Below are positions 16,609 to 24,663 of a stretch of 54,574 nucleotides of DNA, piece by piece; the stretch's first letter is position 1; every line of letters starts with the position of its first letter. The translations under genes were made by a program, and so were the position numbers. The notes beneath the pieces are model-generated. The model was not told the origin of the DNA and did no database searches. It saw only the letters and a list, made by a program, of their open reading frames with translations. Source of the stretch: JABCPE02 sp963516475 (GTDB lineage: Bacteria; Bacteroidota; Bacteroidia; Flavobacteriales; Weeksellaceae); assembly GCA_963516475.1 (NCBI GenBank), contig CAUQBR010000012.1, forward strand, positions 1 to 54,574. Reading direction: 5' to 3'.

Positions 16609-16617
16609 TGTTTCACG
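16609..16617. promoter_or_regulatory. parS-like half-site upstream of parA
   Basis: TGTTTCACG equals the left half of the near-universal parS palindrome (TGTTTCACGTGAAACA); the right half is not conserved. It lies 40 bp upstream of parA. A chance match is possible for a 9-bp word. Confidence 0.3.
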
Positions 16618-16679
16618 GTATGTCAAAAACTAATAATTCTGTAAATCTTTATAAATCAAAAGATTAACTATTCGTAAAT

Positions 16680-16710
16680 TTATCCACACATTTCTTATCT
16701 TTGTGGATAA
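16680..16710. promoter_or_regulatory. Pair of perfect, inverted DnaA boxes in the parA-prmC gap
   Basis: TTATCCACA (16680-16688) and its reverse complement TGTGGATAA (16702-16710) are exact consensus DnaA boxes facing each other across 13 bp. The second overlaps the prmC promoter box (16696-16703). Confidence 0.6.
16696..16703 (+). promoter_or_regulatory. prmC promoter -7 box
   Basis: TATCTTTG matches TAnnTTTG. It overlaps an in-frame GTG at 16703 and so favours the ATG at 16721 as the start. Confidence 0.55.
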
Positions 16711-16720
16711 ATTTTTTTTA

Positions 16721-17566
16721 ATGACCATCAACCAAGTCAAAAATCTTTTTTCCGAGGAGCTCCAAAGCCTTTATACTTCGGCAGAGTGCGTGGAATTATT
16801 TTTTATTTTCTGTGAAATAATATTGAATCTGAATAAGATAGATATTCGCTCACAGCTCGAAAATTCTATTTCTGTCGAAAACCAAAATGAGTTTTTGAAA
16901 ACCGTATCCATACTAAAAGAAGGAAAACCTTATCAGCAGATTTTGGGTGAAACTTATTTTTATGGAAATAGGTTTTTCGTTGATGAAAATGTTCTTATTC
17001 CACGCCCTGAAACCGAGGAATTGATAGAATTGATAGAAAACAAACTAAGCCATTTGAAAAAAGAAAAACTAAAAATTCTGGATGTAGGAACAGGGAGCGG
17101 CTGCATCAGTATTTCTTTGGCAAAAATATTTCCAAATGCAGAGGTCAGCAGTATTGACATTTCTGAAAAAGCCCTAAATGTAGCCCAAAAAAATGCCGAT
17201 TTTCATAAAGTGAAAGTCAATTTTATTCAGAAAGATTATTTGACTGGAAAACTGGATGAAATTTATGATATCATAGTGAGCAATCCTCCGTATATAGATG
17301 TTTTAGAAAAGGAAGAAATTTCGTATTCTGTGAAGAATTTTGAACCAAATATAGCACTTTTTGCTCCTGAAAACAGAGTTCTTGCTTTTTATGAAAAAAT
17401 AGCTAAAGACTCTGAAAACCACCTGAAAAAAGAAGGCTCTGTTTTTTTGGAAATCAACCAAAAATTAGGAAAAGAAACACTGCAGCTGTTTCAGGATGTT
17501 CTCACAAAATCAGAACTTGTAAAGGATTTATCAGAAAATGACCGATTTGTGATTGGCGAAAAATAA
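16721..17566 (+). CDS. prmC: Peptide chain release factor N5-glutamine methyltransferase
   Basis: A 281-aa SAM-dependent methyltransferase that methylates the GGQ glutamine of release factors. The SAM motif is DVGTGSG at residues 121-127, the catalytic NPPY is at 188-191, and the family box PRPETEEL lies at 95-102. A GTG six codons upstream is in frame but inside the promoter. It is divergent from parA, ends at a bidirectional hairpin, and is probably monocistronic. Confidence 0.95.
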   Translation: MTINQVKNLFSEELQSLYTSAECVELFFIFCEIILNLNKIDIRSQLENSISVENQNEFLKTVSILKEGKPYQQILGETYFYGNRFFVDENVLIPRPETEELIELIENKLSHLKKEKLKILDVGTGSGCISISLAKIFPNAEVSSIDISEKALNVAQKNADFHKVKVNFIQKDYLTGKLDEIYDIIVSNPPYIDVLEKEEISYSVKNFEPNIALFAPENRVLAFYEKIAKDSENHLKKEGSVFLEINQKLGKETLQLFQDVLTKSELVKDLSENDRFVIGEK

Positions 17567-17593
17567 AATCCCTCTTATAAATAGAGGGATTTT
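17565..17593. terminator. Bidirectional terminator after prmC
   Basis: Arms AAAATCCCTCT (17565-17575) and AGAGGGATTTT (17583-17593), a 7-nt loop and a T-run. It serves prmC and the convergent gene at 17596. Confidence 0.85.
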
Positions 17594-17595
17594 TC

Positions 17596-18159
17596 TTATT
17601 TTCTGTTGTATTTCTCTAAAATTTCTCTGATATCGCTGTCGCCTACCATCTGGTCTACTTCCTTCGCGATTTCTGGTTTGTCAGAAAGCAGAGCTTTTAG
17701 TTTTTTCTTATAGCGGCCTTTTACAGGGATGTTTACAATCTCATTGCCTTTTACGAAATAGTCTTCGTGCTCGTAGTTGGCATCCCAAGTGTCAGCTCTG
17801 TAGCTGAAATATCTTCTGTACCAAGAAACATCTCCTTGAAGCATGACTTCGAATAGTTTTCCGTTTTTCTTTAGCTCTGGCATTTGTCGGAAAACTCTTT
17901 TGTTCATTTTTCTATCGGTAAATTCAAGGTAAAAAATATCCTTGTCCCAAAGTCTTACCGCTTGTCTTTTTTCGCCGACTTTAAAACCGTTTTCAAAAAC
18001 TAATGGATTGAATTTGTTTTTGCTCAATACATGAGGATAAAGATTAGCCTTGGTGGAAATAGTATCGGTAGAAATTACAGGAATGTATCTAATGTCAGTC
18101 TGCTGAGCCTTTGCTAATGAAATGATAATCAACAAGATAAATGCAAATGTTTTTTTCAT
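17596..18159 (-). CDS. Hypothetical secreted protein
   Basis: A 187-aa protein with a clear signal peptide (MKKTFAFILLIIISLAKAQQ). The mature part is basic and aromatic-rich (WYRRYFSYRADTWDANYEHEDYF), without cysteines or membrane helices. The family is not recognised. It lies 30 bp after gcvT on the same strand and may be co-transcribed with it. Confidence 0.75.
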   Translation of the reverse strand: MKKTFAFILLIIISLAKAQQTDIRYIPVISTDTISTKANLYPHVLSKNKFNPLVFENGFKVGEKRQAVRLWDKDIFYLEFTDRKMNKRVFRQMPELKKNGKLFEVMLQGDVSWYRRYFSYRADTWDANYEHEDYFVKGNEIVNIPVKGRYKKKLKALLSDKPEIAKEVDQMVGDSDIREILEKYNRK

Positions 18160-18189
18160 AAATATAATCTAAAAAATTTAATTAAAATC

Positions 18190-19272
18190 TTAAACGAAAG
18201 GCGTTTTTACCACCTTTGCAGGAATGTTTTTATTTCTTATTTGGATGAAAATAGCAGATTCTGGTTTAGAAAACTCAGTTTTTACATAAGCCAATCCGAG
18301 CCCTATTTTCTTCATTGGCGAAGATGTCCCAGAAGTTACTTTTCCGATGACATTTTCTTCCGCATCCACCACTGGGTAGTCGTGTCTTGGAACGCCTTTT
18401 TCAAGTAATTCAAAACCAACTAACTTGCGGGAAACGCCCTCTTCTTTTTGTTTTTTGAAAAATTCAGCATCCACGAAATCACCTTTCCCAAGTTTTGTAA
18501 TCCAGCCTAGACCAGCTTCCAGCGGAGAAGTAGAATCATCAATATCATTACCATAGAGACAGAATCCTTTTTCTAATCTCAGCGTATCTCTTGCTGCCAG
18601 CCCGCATGGCACGAGGCCTTCCTCTTTTCCCGCTTCTGTGAGGGCGTTCCAGAGCTGCTCGGCATTTTCGTTTTTAAAATAAATCTCAAATCCGCCGCTT
18701 CCTGTGTAGCCTGTGTTTGAGATGATTACATCCTGCACGCCGTCCACCGTTCCGATAGTGAAATGATAATAAGGGATTTCGGAAAGATTAGTGCTGGTTA
18801 GCTTTTGCAGAATCTGTGTTGCCAAAGGCCCTTGGATAGCGATTAGAGAAGTTTCATCGGAAATATTGGTCATTTTTGCTCCGAATTTTTCATTGAATTT
18901 AGAAATATGATTCCAGTCTTTTTCAATGTTAGAAGCATTGACCACCACGAAATATGCTTCGTCTGCCATTTTGTAGATGATGAGGTCATCCACTATTCCT
19001 CCTTGTCCGTTCGGAAGGCAGGAATACTGGGCTTTTCCATCAGTCAGCGTATTTAGGTCGTTGGTAGTTACATATTGCAGAAGGTCTTTTGCGCCTGCAC
19101 CTTCTATGATGAACTGTCCCATGTGCGATACATCAAACATTCCTGCTTTTTCTCTCACAGCGAAATGTTCTTCCGTTACGCCAGCATACTGGACAGGCAT
19201 ATCAAAACCAGCGAAAGGCACCATTTTAGCGCCGAGTTCTACATGTTTGTTATAAAGTGCTGTTTTTTTCAT
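18190..19272 (-). CDS. gcvT: Aminomethyltransferase, glycine cleavage T-protein
   Basis: A 360-aa T-protein of normal length. It moves the methylene group from the aminomethylated H-protein to tetrahydrofolate and releases ammonia. Conserved segments are the N-terminal GAKMVPFAGFDMPVQY, the folate-site aspartate in FDVSHMGQ, and NTGYTGSGGFEIY. Its ATG overlaps the stop of the preceding lipoprotein gene by 4 bp (ATGA), so it is translationally coupled to a chain beginning at idi. Confidence 0.97.
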   Translation of the reverse strand: MKKTALYNKHVELGAKMVPFAGFDMPVQYAGVTEEHFAVREKAGMFDVSHMGQFIIEGAGAKDLLQYVTTNDLNTLTDGKAQYSCLPNGQGGIVDDLIIYKMADEAYFVVVNASNIEKDWNHISKFNEKFGAKMTNISDETSLIAIQGPLATQILQKLTSTNLSEIPYYHFTIGTVDGVQDVIISNTGYTGSGGFEIYFKNENAEQLWNALTEAGKEEGLVPCGLAARDTLRLEKGFCLYGNDIDDSTSPLEAGLGWITKLGKGDFVDAEFFKKQKEEGVSRKLVGFELLEKGVPRHDYPVVDAEENVIGKVTSGTSSPMKKIGLGLAYVKTEFSKPESAIFIQIRNKNIPAKVVKTPFV

Positions 19273-19775
19273 TTTTTTAAATTTAAATGATTATATAATT
19301 TTGAGTATTTTATGTCTATAATTTGTTTGGTAATGTAATCCCAAGTTTTATTGTTTTGAATATTAGTTTTAGAATATTCTTTTTTATCGGTTTTTATTAT
19401 GATTTTTGTTGTAGGGAGATCCATTATCAGTTCTTTGCTCGGTTTTCCCTTTTCAAAATCCTCTAAATCAATTTTATCAATGAACGCCTCCCAGTCTTTA
19501 TTATTGTTATTTAATGACAAATTTGCTATGGTTTCTTTATCAGTTACACCTTCTGTAAGACGATAAATAATAGAATCTTTGGTTATCACTAAATATACAT
19601 CTTTACCACCTGTATCTCCTCCTGTTTGAGAATAAATTATCCTTTCTATTTTCTCAGTATTTTGTTTTTCAGAAATGCTGGTTTTCTGAGTGTCTGGGCT
19701 GGTGGCCATTGCTTTCTCTGTTCCATTACAAGAATGAAGCCAATACAAAACGAAAATAAAGAAAAACTTTTTCAT
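19269..19775 (-). CDS. Lipoprotein related to the two upstream tandem paralogues
   Basis: A 168-aa protein with a lipoprotein signal (MKKFFFIFVLYWLHSC, lipobox LHSC). The start was chosen at the signal peptide; the frame is open further upstream but overlaps the preceding gene. The C-terminal half has the same plan as the two neighbouring 150-aa proteins: DWEAFIDKIDLEDF, then KIIIKTDKKEYSK, then a short helix. It is the most divergent member of a three-gene array and the only one with a lipobox. It overlaps gcvT by 4 bp. The domain is not recognised. Confidence 0.8.
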   Translation of the reverse strand: MKKFFFIFVLYWLHSCNGTEKAMATSPDTQKTSISEKQNTEKIERIIYSQTGGDTGGKDVYLVITKDSIIYRLTEGVTDKETIANLSLNNNNKDWEAFIDKIDLEDFEKGKPSKELIMDLPTTKIIIKTDKKEYSKTNIQNNKTWDYITKQIIDIKYSKLYNHLNLKK

Positions 19776-19785
19776 AAAATATAGT

Positions 19786-20238
19786 TTATTCATAAATGCC
19801 TTTTTTCCCAAATTCCTTTGCGATGATTTGTAGTAAATCATACCAAACTTCCCTGTCATGGTCGTTGCTGTAAGCATTCATTTTTCTATAAGTCTTTTTA
19901 TCAGTTTTGATGATAATGACCTCGTCCTGCCCATCAACAGCCTGTTCGCTGGGACCATCTCTCAGTTTTTTGAATCTATCCAGATTTATTTTCTTTGTGA
20001 AAACCCTCCATTTATCAGGTGGATTTAGCTGTAAAATTTTCTTTGGGAGCTCTGCTGGTTCTCCCATAACTTGTTTTGCTTCAAATTCTTTGTATAGAAA
20101 ATTGATGGTATAATGGCTTGAATAAAGAGCCATTCCCCCAAATATATGGACTTCTACCTGCTGTATTTTCTCCTGTCCGTGCAGGGGAATAGAAGTTAAA
20201 GTCAATGCAAAAAATAGTTTAAACAATAATTTTTTCAT
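19786..20238 (-). CDS. Secreted 150-aa paralogue, second of the tandem array
   Basis: A signal peptide (MKKLLFKLFFALTLTSIPLHG) is followed by a small domain. It is nearly identical in its C-terminal half to the next gene upstream, with shared KKINLDRFKKLRDGPSEQA, VIIIKTDKKTYRKMNAY and a C-terminal EVWYDLLQIIAKEFGKKG. The N-terminal third of the mature protein is more variable. The gap to its paralogue is 9 bp and to the lipoprotein gene 10 bp. The family and role are unknown. Confidence 0.85.
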   Translation of the reverse strand: MKKLLFKLFFALTLTSIPLHGQEKIQQVEVHIFGGMALYSSHYTINFLYKEFEAKQVMGEPAELPKKILQLNPPDKWRVFTKKINLDRFKKLRDGPSEQAVDGQDEVIIIKTDKKTYRKMNAYSNDHDREVWYDLLQIIAKEFGKKGIYE

Positions 20239-20247
20239 AAAATTTAT

Positions 20248-20700
20248 TTATTCATAAATGCCTTTCTTTCCAAATTCCTTTGCGATGATTTGTAGTAAAT
20301 CGTACCAAACTTCCCTGTCATGGTCGTTGCCGTAAGCATTCATCTTTCTATAAGTCTTCTTATCAGTTTTGATGATAATGACCTTGTCCTGTCCATCAAA
20401 AGCCTGTTTGCTGGGACCATCTCTCAATTCTTTGAATTTATCTAAATTTATTTTTTTAATGAAAACTTCCCAGTTCTTGGGTGTGTTTGGTAGCGAAATT
20501 TCTTTTGGGAGTTCTTCGTTTTGTCTCATTAGAGGTTTTTTGCTAAATTCTTTTTTTAGAGAATTGAGGGTGTATTGTCTTGAATAAAGAGCTCTTCCTC
20601 CAAAACTACTAAATTCCACTTGTAGTATTTTCTCCTGTCCGTGCAGGGAAATAGAAGTGAAAGCCAATGCAAAAAATAGTTTAAACAATAATTTTTTCAT
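20248..20700 (-). CDS. Secreted 150-aa paralogue, first of the tandem array
   Basis: Same length and layout as the following gene: signal peptide, variable middle (FGGRALYSRQYTLNSLKKEF) and conserved C-terminus (KTDKKTYRKMNAYGNDHDREVWYDLL). Its ATG overlaps the idi stop in an ATGA, so it is translationally coupled to idi. No catalytic motif or metal site is apparent. This array looks like recent tandem duplication. Confidence 0.85.
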   Translation of the reverse strand: MKKLLFKLFFALAFTSISLHGQEKILQVEFSSFGGRALYSRQYTLNSLKKEFSKKPLMRQNEELPKEISLPNTPKNWEVFIKKINLDKFKELRDGPSKQAFDGQDKVIIIKTDKKTYRKMNAYGNDHDREVWYDLLQIIAKEFGKKGIYE

Positions 20701-21209
20701 GATAAATGCTGTTTGTATTCGTTGAGTATTATTTTAAACCATTCTGTGAAGTTTTCTGGTTTTTCTTTCATTTCTCTGTCCAAATCCTCTGTGGAAATGT
20801 AGCGGACTTCCGAAACTTCCTCCGAATTTAGGCTGAAATTACCTTCAAAAAATCCAGTAAAAACATAGTCCAGTTCGTGCTCCCAAAGTCCCTGTCCTAC
20901 ATCAGCTTTATAGATAAAATGAAATTTCTCCTCTATGTCAGCAGAAATCCCAAGCTCTTCCTGCATACGCCTCAGAGCGGCTTCTTTATAGGATTCTCCC
21001 TCTCGCGGGTGGGAGCAGACTGCATTAGTCCATAGATTGGGCGAATGGTATTTAGAATCAGCCCTTCTTTGCAGAAGCATTTCTCCCTTTTCATTAAACA
21101 AAAAAACAGAAAAAGCACGATGCAGAACTCCCTTTTCATGGGCTTCCTGCTTGTTCATTACGCCTAAAAATTCATCATTTGGATTGATTAAAACTACTTT
21201 TTCTTCCAT
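20697..21209 (-). CDS. idi: Isopentenyl-diphosphate delta-isomerase, type I
   Basis: A 170-aa Nudix-fold isomerase that interconverts isopentenyl and dimethylallyl diphosphate. Features are the catalytic cysteine in TNAVCSHPREGE, the Nudix-like helix EAALRRMQEELGI and the metal-binding glutamates in LWEHELDYVF. The frame is open for nine codons upstream, but the chosen start (MEEKVVLINPNDEF) matches the family N-terminus. It leads a chain of overlapping or close genes through to gcvT. Confidence 0.93.
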   Translation of the reverse strand: MEEKVVLINPNDEFLGVMNKQEAHEKGVLHRAFSVFLFNEKGEMLLQRRADSKYHSPNLWTNAVCSHPREGESYKEAALRRMQEELGISADIEEKFHFIYKADVGQGLWEHELDYVFTGFFEGNFSLNSEEVSEVRYISTEDLDREMKEKPENFTEWFKIILNEYKQHLS

Positions 21210-21279
21210 TTGTTCAATAAAGGACAAATTTAGCAATTTATTTTAGTCTTGAAATATCAAATATTTAAAATCAAATTTA

Positions 21280-21287
21280 TATCTTTG
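21280..21287 (+). promoter_or_regulatory. serA promoter -7 box
   Basis: TATCTTTG (TAnnTTTG) about 39 nt before the serA ATG; no well-spaced -33 TTG is seen. Confidence 0.5.
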
Positions 21288-21326
21288 TAGGATAACTATT
21301 ATTAGAAATTTATTAAAAATATTATT

Positions 21327-22277
21327 ATGAAAGTATTAGCAAATGACGGTTTAGACCAGTCTGGAATTGATGGTTTACAAAAAGCAGGTTTTGAGGTGAT
21401 TACAACCAAAGTTCCACAGGAAGAGTTGATAAACTATATCAATGAAAACCAAGTGAGAACGCTTCTAGTGCGTAGTGCAACCAAAGTAAGAAAGGATATC
21501 ATAGATGCTTGTCCATCTCTGAAAATCATCGGTAGAGGAGGAGTAGGAATGGATAATATAGATGTGGAATATGCACGAGAAAAAGGTATCAATGTAATTA
21601 ATACACCTGCGGCTTCGTCAGCATCTGTGGCAGAATTGGTTTTTGCTCATTTGTTTTCAGGATGTAGATTTTTAACGGATTCTAACCGAAAAATGCCAGT
21701 AGAAGGAGATTCTAAATTCGCAGAACTTAAAAAAGCTTATACAAAAGGTGTGGAGCTGAGAGGTAAAACTATCGGTATCATTGGTTTTGGTAGAATTGGT
21801 CAGGAAGTGGCTAAAATGGCTTTAGGTCTAGGAATGAGAGTTTTAGCGGTGGATAATTTTGCTGAAAAAGTAAATTTAAAAGTAGAGTTTTTCAATGGGC
21901 AGTCAGTAGATTTTGAAATCAAAACTCAGTCTAAAGAAGAAGTTCTAAAAGAAGCAGATTTTGTTACACTTCATGTTCCAGCTCAAAAAGAATTTGTTAT
22001 TGGGCAGAAGGAATTTGATTTAATGAAAAATGGAGCTGCACTTGTGAACTGTGCGAGAGGTGGAGTAGTAGATGAAGAAGCACTTCTAAAAGCTTTGGAT
22101 AGCGGTAAATTGGCTTTTGCTGGACTGGATGTGTTCATCAATGAGCCTACACCTGCTAAGAGTGTTCTGTCTCATCCGAAAATTTCATTAACTCCTCATA
22201 CAGGAGCTTCTACTAATGAAGCGCAGGATAGAATCGGTATTTCGCTAGCGGAACAGATTATATCAATTTTAAAATAA
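21327..22277 (+). CDS. serA: D-3-phosphoglycerate dehydrogenase, short form
   Basis: A 316-aa D-2-hydroxyacid dehydrogenase catalysing the first step of serine synthesis. The NAD motif GFGRIG lies at residues 153-158. The catalytic arginine is in NCARGGVVDEEAL, the glutamate in FINEPTP and the histidine in LTPHTGAST. No C-terminal ACT domain is present, so the serine feedback seen in the long E. coli form is not expected. Another D-2-hydroxyacid substrate cannot be excluded, but this short form is the usual flavobacterial SerA. A strong terminator follows. Confidence 0.9.
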   Translation: MKVLANDGLDQSGIDGLQKAGFEVITTKVPQEELINYINENQVRTLLVRSATKVRKDIIDACPSLKIIGRGGVGMDNIDVEYAREKGINVINTPAASSASVAELVFAHLFSGCRFLTDSNRKMPVEGDSKFAELKKAYTKGVELRGKTIGIIGFGRIGQEVAKMALGLGMRVLAVDNFAEKVNLKVEFFNGQSVDFEIKTQSKEEVLKEADFVTLHVPAQKEFVIGQKEFDLMKNGAALVNCARGGVVDEEALLKALDSGKLAFAGLDVFINEPTPAKSVLSHPKISLTPHTGASTNEAQDRIGISLAEQIISILK

Positions 22278-22300
22278 AAATATAAGTGCAATACTATCAG

Positions 22301-22324
22301 AGTCTTATCATTTTTGATAAGACT
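22301..22324 (+). terminator. serA terminator
   Basis: Arms AGTCTTATCA (22301-22310) and TGATAAGACT (22315-22324) with a TTTT loop and a following TTTG. Its T-run is shared with the -33 element of the next promoter. Confidence 0.85.
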
Positions 22325-22328
22325 TTTG

Positions 22329-22361
22329 TTGTTTATAAATGAATTTAATTTTGTAACTTTG
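22329..22361 (+). promoter_or_regulatory. Promoter of the GT5-like gene, TTG-N22-TAACTTTG
   Basis: TTG at 22329-22331 and TAACTTTG at 22354-22361 with 22 bp between. It directly follows the serA hairpin. Confidence 0.6.
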
Positions 22362-22377
22362 CAGAATGAATTGACTT

Positions 22378-23172
22378 ATGTCAATAGAAATAAGCAGTAT
22401 GTCAAATCAAAAAATTCTATATGTCACTACGGAGATGTTTCCTTATCAGGAGGGAACAAATATGGCTTCGGAAGTGAATAAGATGGCTCTAAAAATGCAT
22501 CAGGAAGGAAATGATGTGAGGGTTTTTATGCCGAGGTTTGGGCTGATTAGTGAGAGAAAATATCAGTTGCATGAGGTGATCCGTCTTTCAGGAATGAATA
22601 TTATTATAAATGATTTGGATCAGCCTTTGATAGTAAAAGTAGCATCTTTACCAGGGGAAAGGTTACAGGTGTATTTTATAGATAATGATGAGTATTTTAA
22701 GAGAAAATCTTACTATGCAGATGAAGAGGGAAAACCTTTTGAAGATAATGATGAGAGGGCTATATTCTTTACAAGAGGAGTGATAGAAACTATCAAGAAA
22801 CTGAACTGGGTGCCAGATGTGATACATCTTAGTGGGTGGATGTCTTCTTTTGTAGCGATATATTTGAAGAATTTTTATAAATCGGATACATATTTTCAAG
22901 ATACTAAACTTGTTTTGTCGGTATACAATGAGAAAAATTTTAGTTTAGGAAAGCAAATAGAAGAGAAGTTGAAATTCGATGGAATAAGTAATCTGAAAGC
23001 TATTGAAAACCCTACAATACAAGATTTTCTTGTTGAAGGGATGGATTTAGTAGACTTGATTGTAAAAGGAGATAAAAAACTAAATAAGGTATTAGAAGAA
23101 GGCTTTAAGAATACAAAAACGCCTAAAATAGAAGGAATTAATGAAGAGGAGATATCGGGAATTTATAAATAA
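22378..23172 (+). CDS. Stand-alone N-terminal glycogen/starch synthase-like domain
   Basis: A 264-aa protein with the start of a GT5 glycogen synthase fold (KILYVTTEMFPYQEGTNMASEVNKM). It lacks the KxGGL ADP-glucose loop found there in active enzymes. The second Rossmann domain, with the E-x7-E motif, is absent: family enzymes are about 470-500 aa. The VPDVIHLSGWMSSFVAIYL segment corresponds to the DVVHAHDW region. It is probably a non-catalytic or altered-function homologue. A second ATG at codon 8 is an alternative start. It lies ahead of the DUF4270-glmS-gld genes, a neighbourhood seen in many Flavobacteriia. Confidence 0.75.
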   Translation: MSIEISSMSNQKILYVTTEMFPYQEGTNMASEVNKMALKMHQEGNDVRVFMPRFGLISERKYQLHEVIRLSGMNIIINDLDQPLIVKVASLPGERLQVYFIDNDEYFKRKSYYADEEGKPFEDNDERAIFFTRGVIETIKKLNWVPDVIHLSGWMSSFVAIYLKNFYKSDTYFQDTKLVLSVYNEKNFSLGKQIEEKLKFDGISNLKAIENPTIQDFLVEGMDLVDLIVKGDKKLNKVLEEGFKNTKTPKIEGINEEEISGIYK

Positions 23173-23185
23173 AACTAAGAAATAG

Positions 23186-24649
23186 ATGAGTAAAATAAAG
23201 TCAATATTATCAGTTTTTCTTTTTGGAGGTTTGATGGTCAGCTGTAATTCTGATTCTGATGATTTAGGGAAAAATCTTTTTGATGGTAATTCAGTTACTG
23301 GAAATCAGGTTTCTTATGATTTGGTAACCTACAATATAAATAATGGGGATGTTGTAAGAGCTGATTCCTATGCTTTGCAAAGAGCTACATTGGGGGCTTT
23401 TACAGAGAGACAGTTTGGTACACAGAAGTCGGCATATGTTACTCAAGTGAGATTATCTAAATATGCTCCTGATTTTGGAACTAGTCCAATAGTAGATTCT
23501 GTAGTTTTAGAAATTAAACCTCAATATGATGCTACAACCAAAGCGGTTACTACAACAAATGTTACCTATGGAGGGCAGGCTGCAAAACATACATTAACGA
23601 AATACGAAACTGTTAAATATGGAAATCCAGCAGCAACAATGAATATTGATGTTCATGAAATTGCTACTGATTTGGGGACTGTTGGGACGGAAAAATTGTC
23701 AAATAGTACCGTTACTACAAGTAGAGTTCCATTAGGGACTAAGGTGTTCTCAGGGAATGTTTATGCAGTCAATATAAATAAAACTTCTGATAATACGGCT
23801 CTTTTGACAAAAGAAACAGGACTAAGAATCCAATTAAATGCTAGTTATTTTCAAACTAAAATAGCTAATAAAAGTGGAGCTACAGAGCTGAGCAACGAGA
23901 GTAATTTTATCAATTATTTTAAAGGAATTAAAATTTCAGTTCGAGAAAATGATGGTTATTTGATAAACTTTGCTCCTAATGAAGTGACAATGACTATGTA
24001 TTATAGATCTGGAGGAAAATCAAATACTTTTAGTTTTGATTTAGGTTCTTCTAATGTTCATTTTAGCCAGATATCATATGCTAGAAGTTCTACATTTAAT
24101 ACTGTGATGGCTAGTATAAACAGTACTAATGGAGATCCTCTACTATACATGCAAGGAATGGGAGGTCCTGGAGCAGGGATAAAGCTGAATGGAATAGGAA
24201 TAAGTGACTTGAAAAGACTTTATAGAGATAATGGAGCAGCAATACTTTCTGCAAAAGTAAGATTATATACAGATACCAATACATGGAATAACTCTTATAC
24301 TAAACCAGTTAGCTTCTTAGTAAGAAAACAAGGAGAGACAGATTTTATTACAGACTTAAAAACAATGTTGAGTAATAGTAATTATAGTTTAGTAAAAGCT
24401 TATTCTACTAATAGCAATTCTTCTTACTATGATATTGATATTACAAAAACTATCAAAGATATTGTAGAAAGAGAAGCGGAGGCTAAAGACTTGATTATCA
24501 ATATTGGAGAGTATCTTACTTCAAAGGGGAATTTGGTAAGTCAAGACTATAATAATAATGTTAGTTCACCTTACAGAGCTGTGTTTGTAGGGACAAATAC
24601 TGCGAATAATAATAGACCAAAACTAATGGTAACATATGTTACTAAATAA
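23186..24649 (+). CDS. DUF4270 family lipoprotein
   Basis: A 487-aa predicted outer-membrane or surface lipoprotein with a lipobox (LMVSC) and the acidic NSDSDD following the cysteine. The body is beta-rich, with serine, threonine and asparagine in abundance and almost no cysteine. The conserved Bacteroidota DUF4270 layout is recognised from the N-terminal DGNSVTGNQVSYDLVTYNI region and the C-terminal YRAVFVGTNTANNNRPKL. Function is unknown; the consistent position beside glmS and the gld genes suggests an envelope role. It lies 13 bp after the GT5-like gene and 14 bp before glmS. Confidence 0.85.
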   Translation: MSKIKSILSVFLFGGLMVSCNSDSDDLGKNLFDGNSVTGNQVSYDLVTYNINNGDVVRADSYALQRATLGAFTERQFGTQKSAYVTQVRLSKYAPDFGTSPIVDSVVLEIKPQYDATTKAVTTTNVTYGGQAAKHTLTKYETVKYGNPAATMNIDVHEIATDLGTVGTEKLSNSTVTTSRVPLGTKVFSGNVYAVNINKTSDNTALLTKETGLRIQLNASYFQTKIANKSGATELSNESNFINYFKGIKISVRENDGYLINFAPNEVTMTMYYRSGGKSNTFSFDLGSSNVHFSQISYARSSTFNTVMASINSTNGDPLLYMQGMGGPGAGIKLNGIGISDLKRLYRDNGAAILSAKVRLYTDTNTWNNSYTKPVSFLVRKQGETDFITDLKTMLSNSNYSLVKAYSTNSNSSYYDIDITKTIKDIVEREAEAKDLIINIGEYLTSKGNLVSQDYNNNVSSPYRAVFVGTNTANNNRPKLMVTYVTK

Positions 24650-24663
24650 ATTTAGATGAAGTT

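Noticed and set aside
19776..19877. Extended N-terminus for the lipoprotein gene at 19269-19775
   Set aside because: The extension overlaps the preceding paralogue's 3' end and hides a normal lipoprotein signal peptide.
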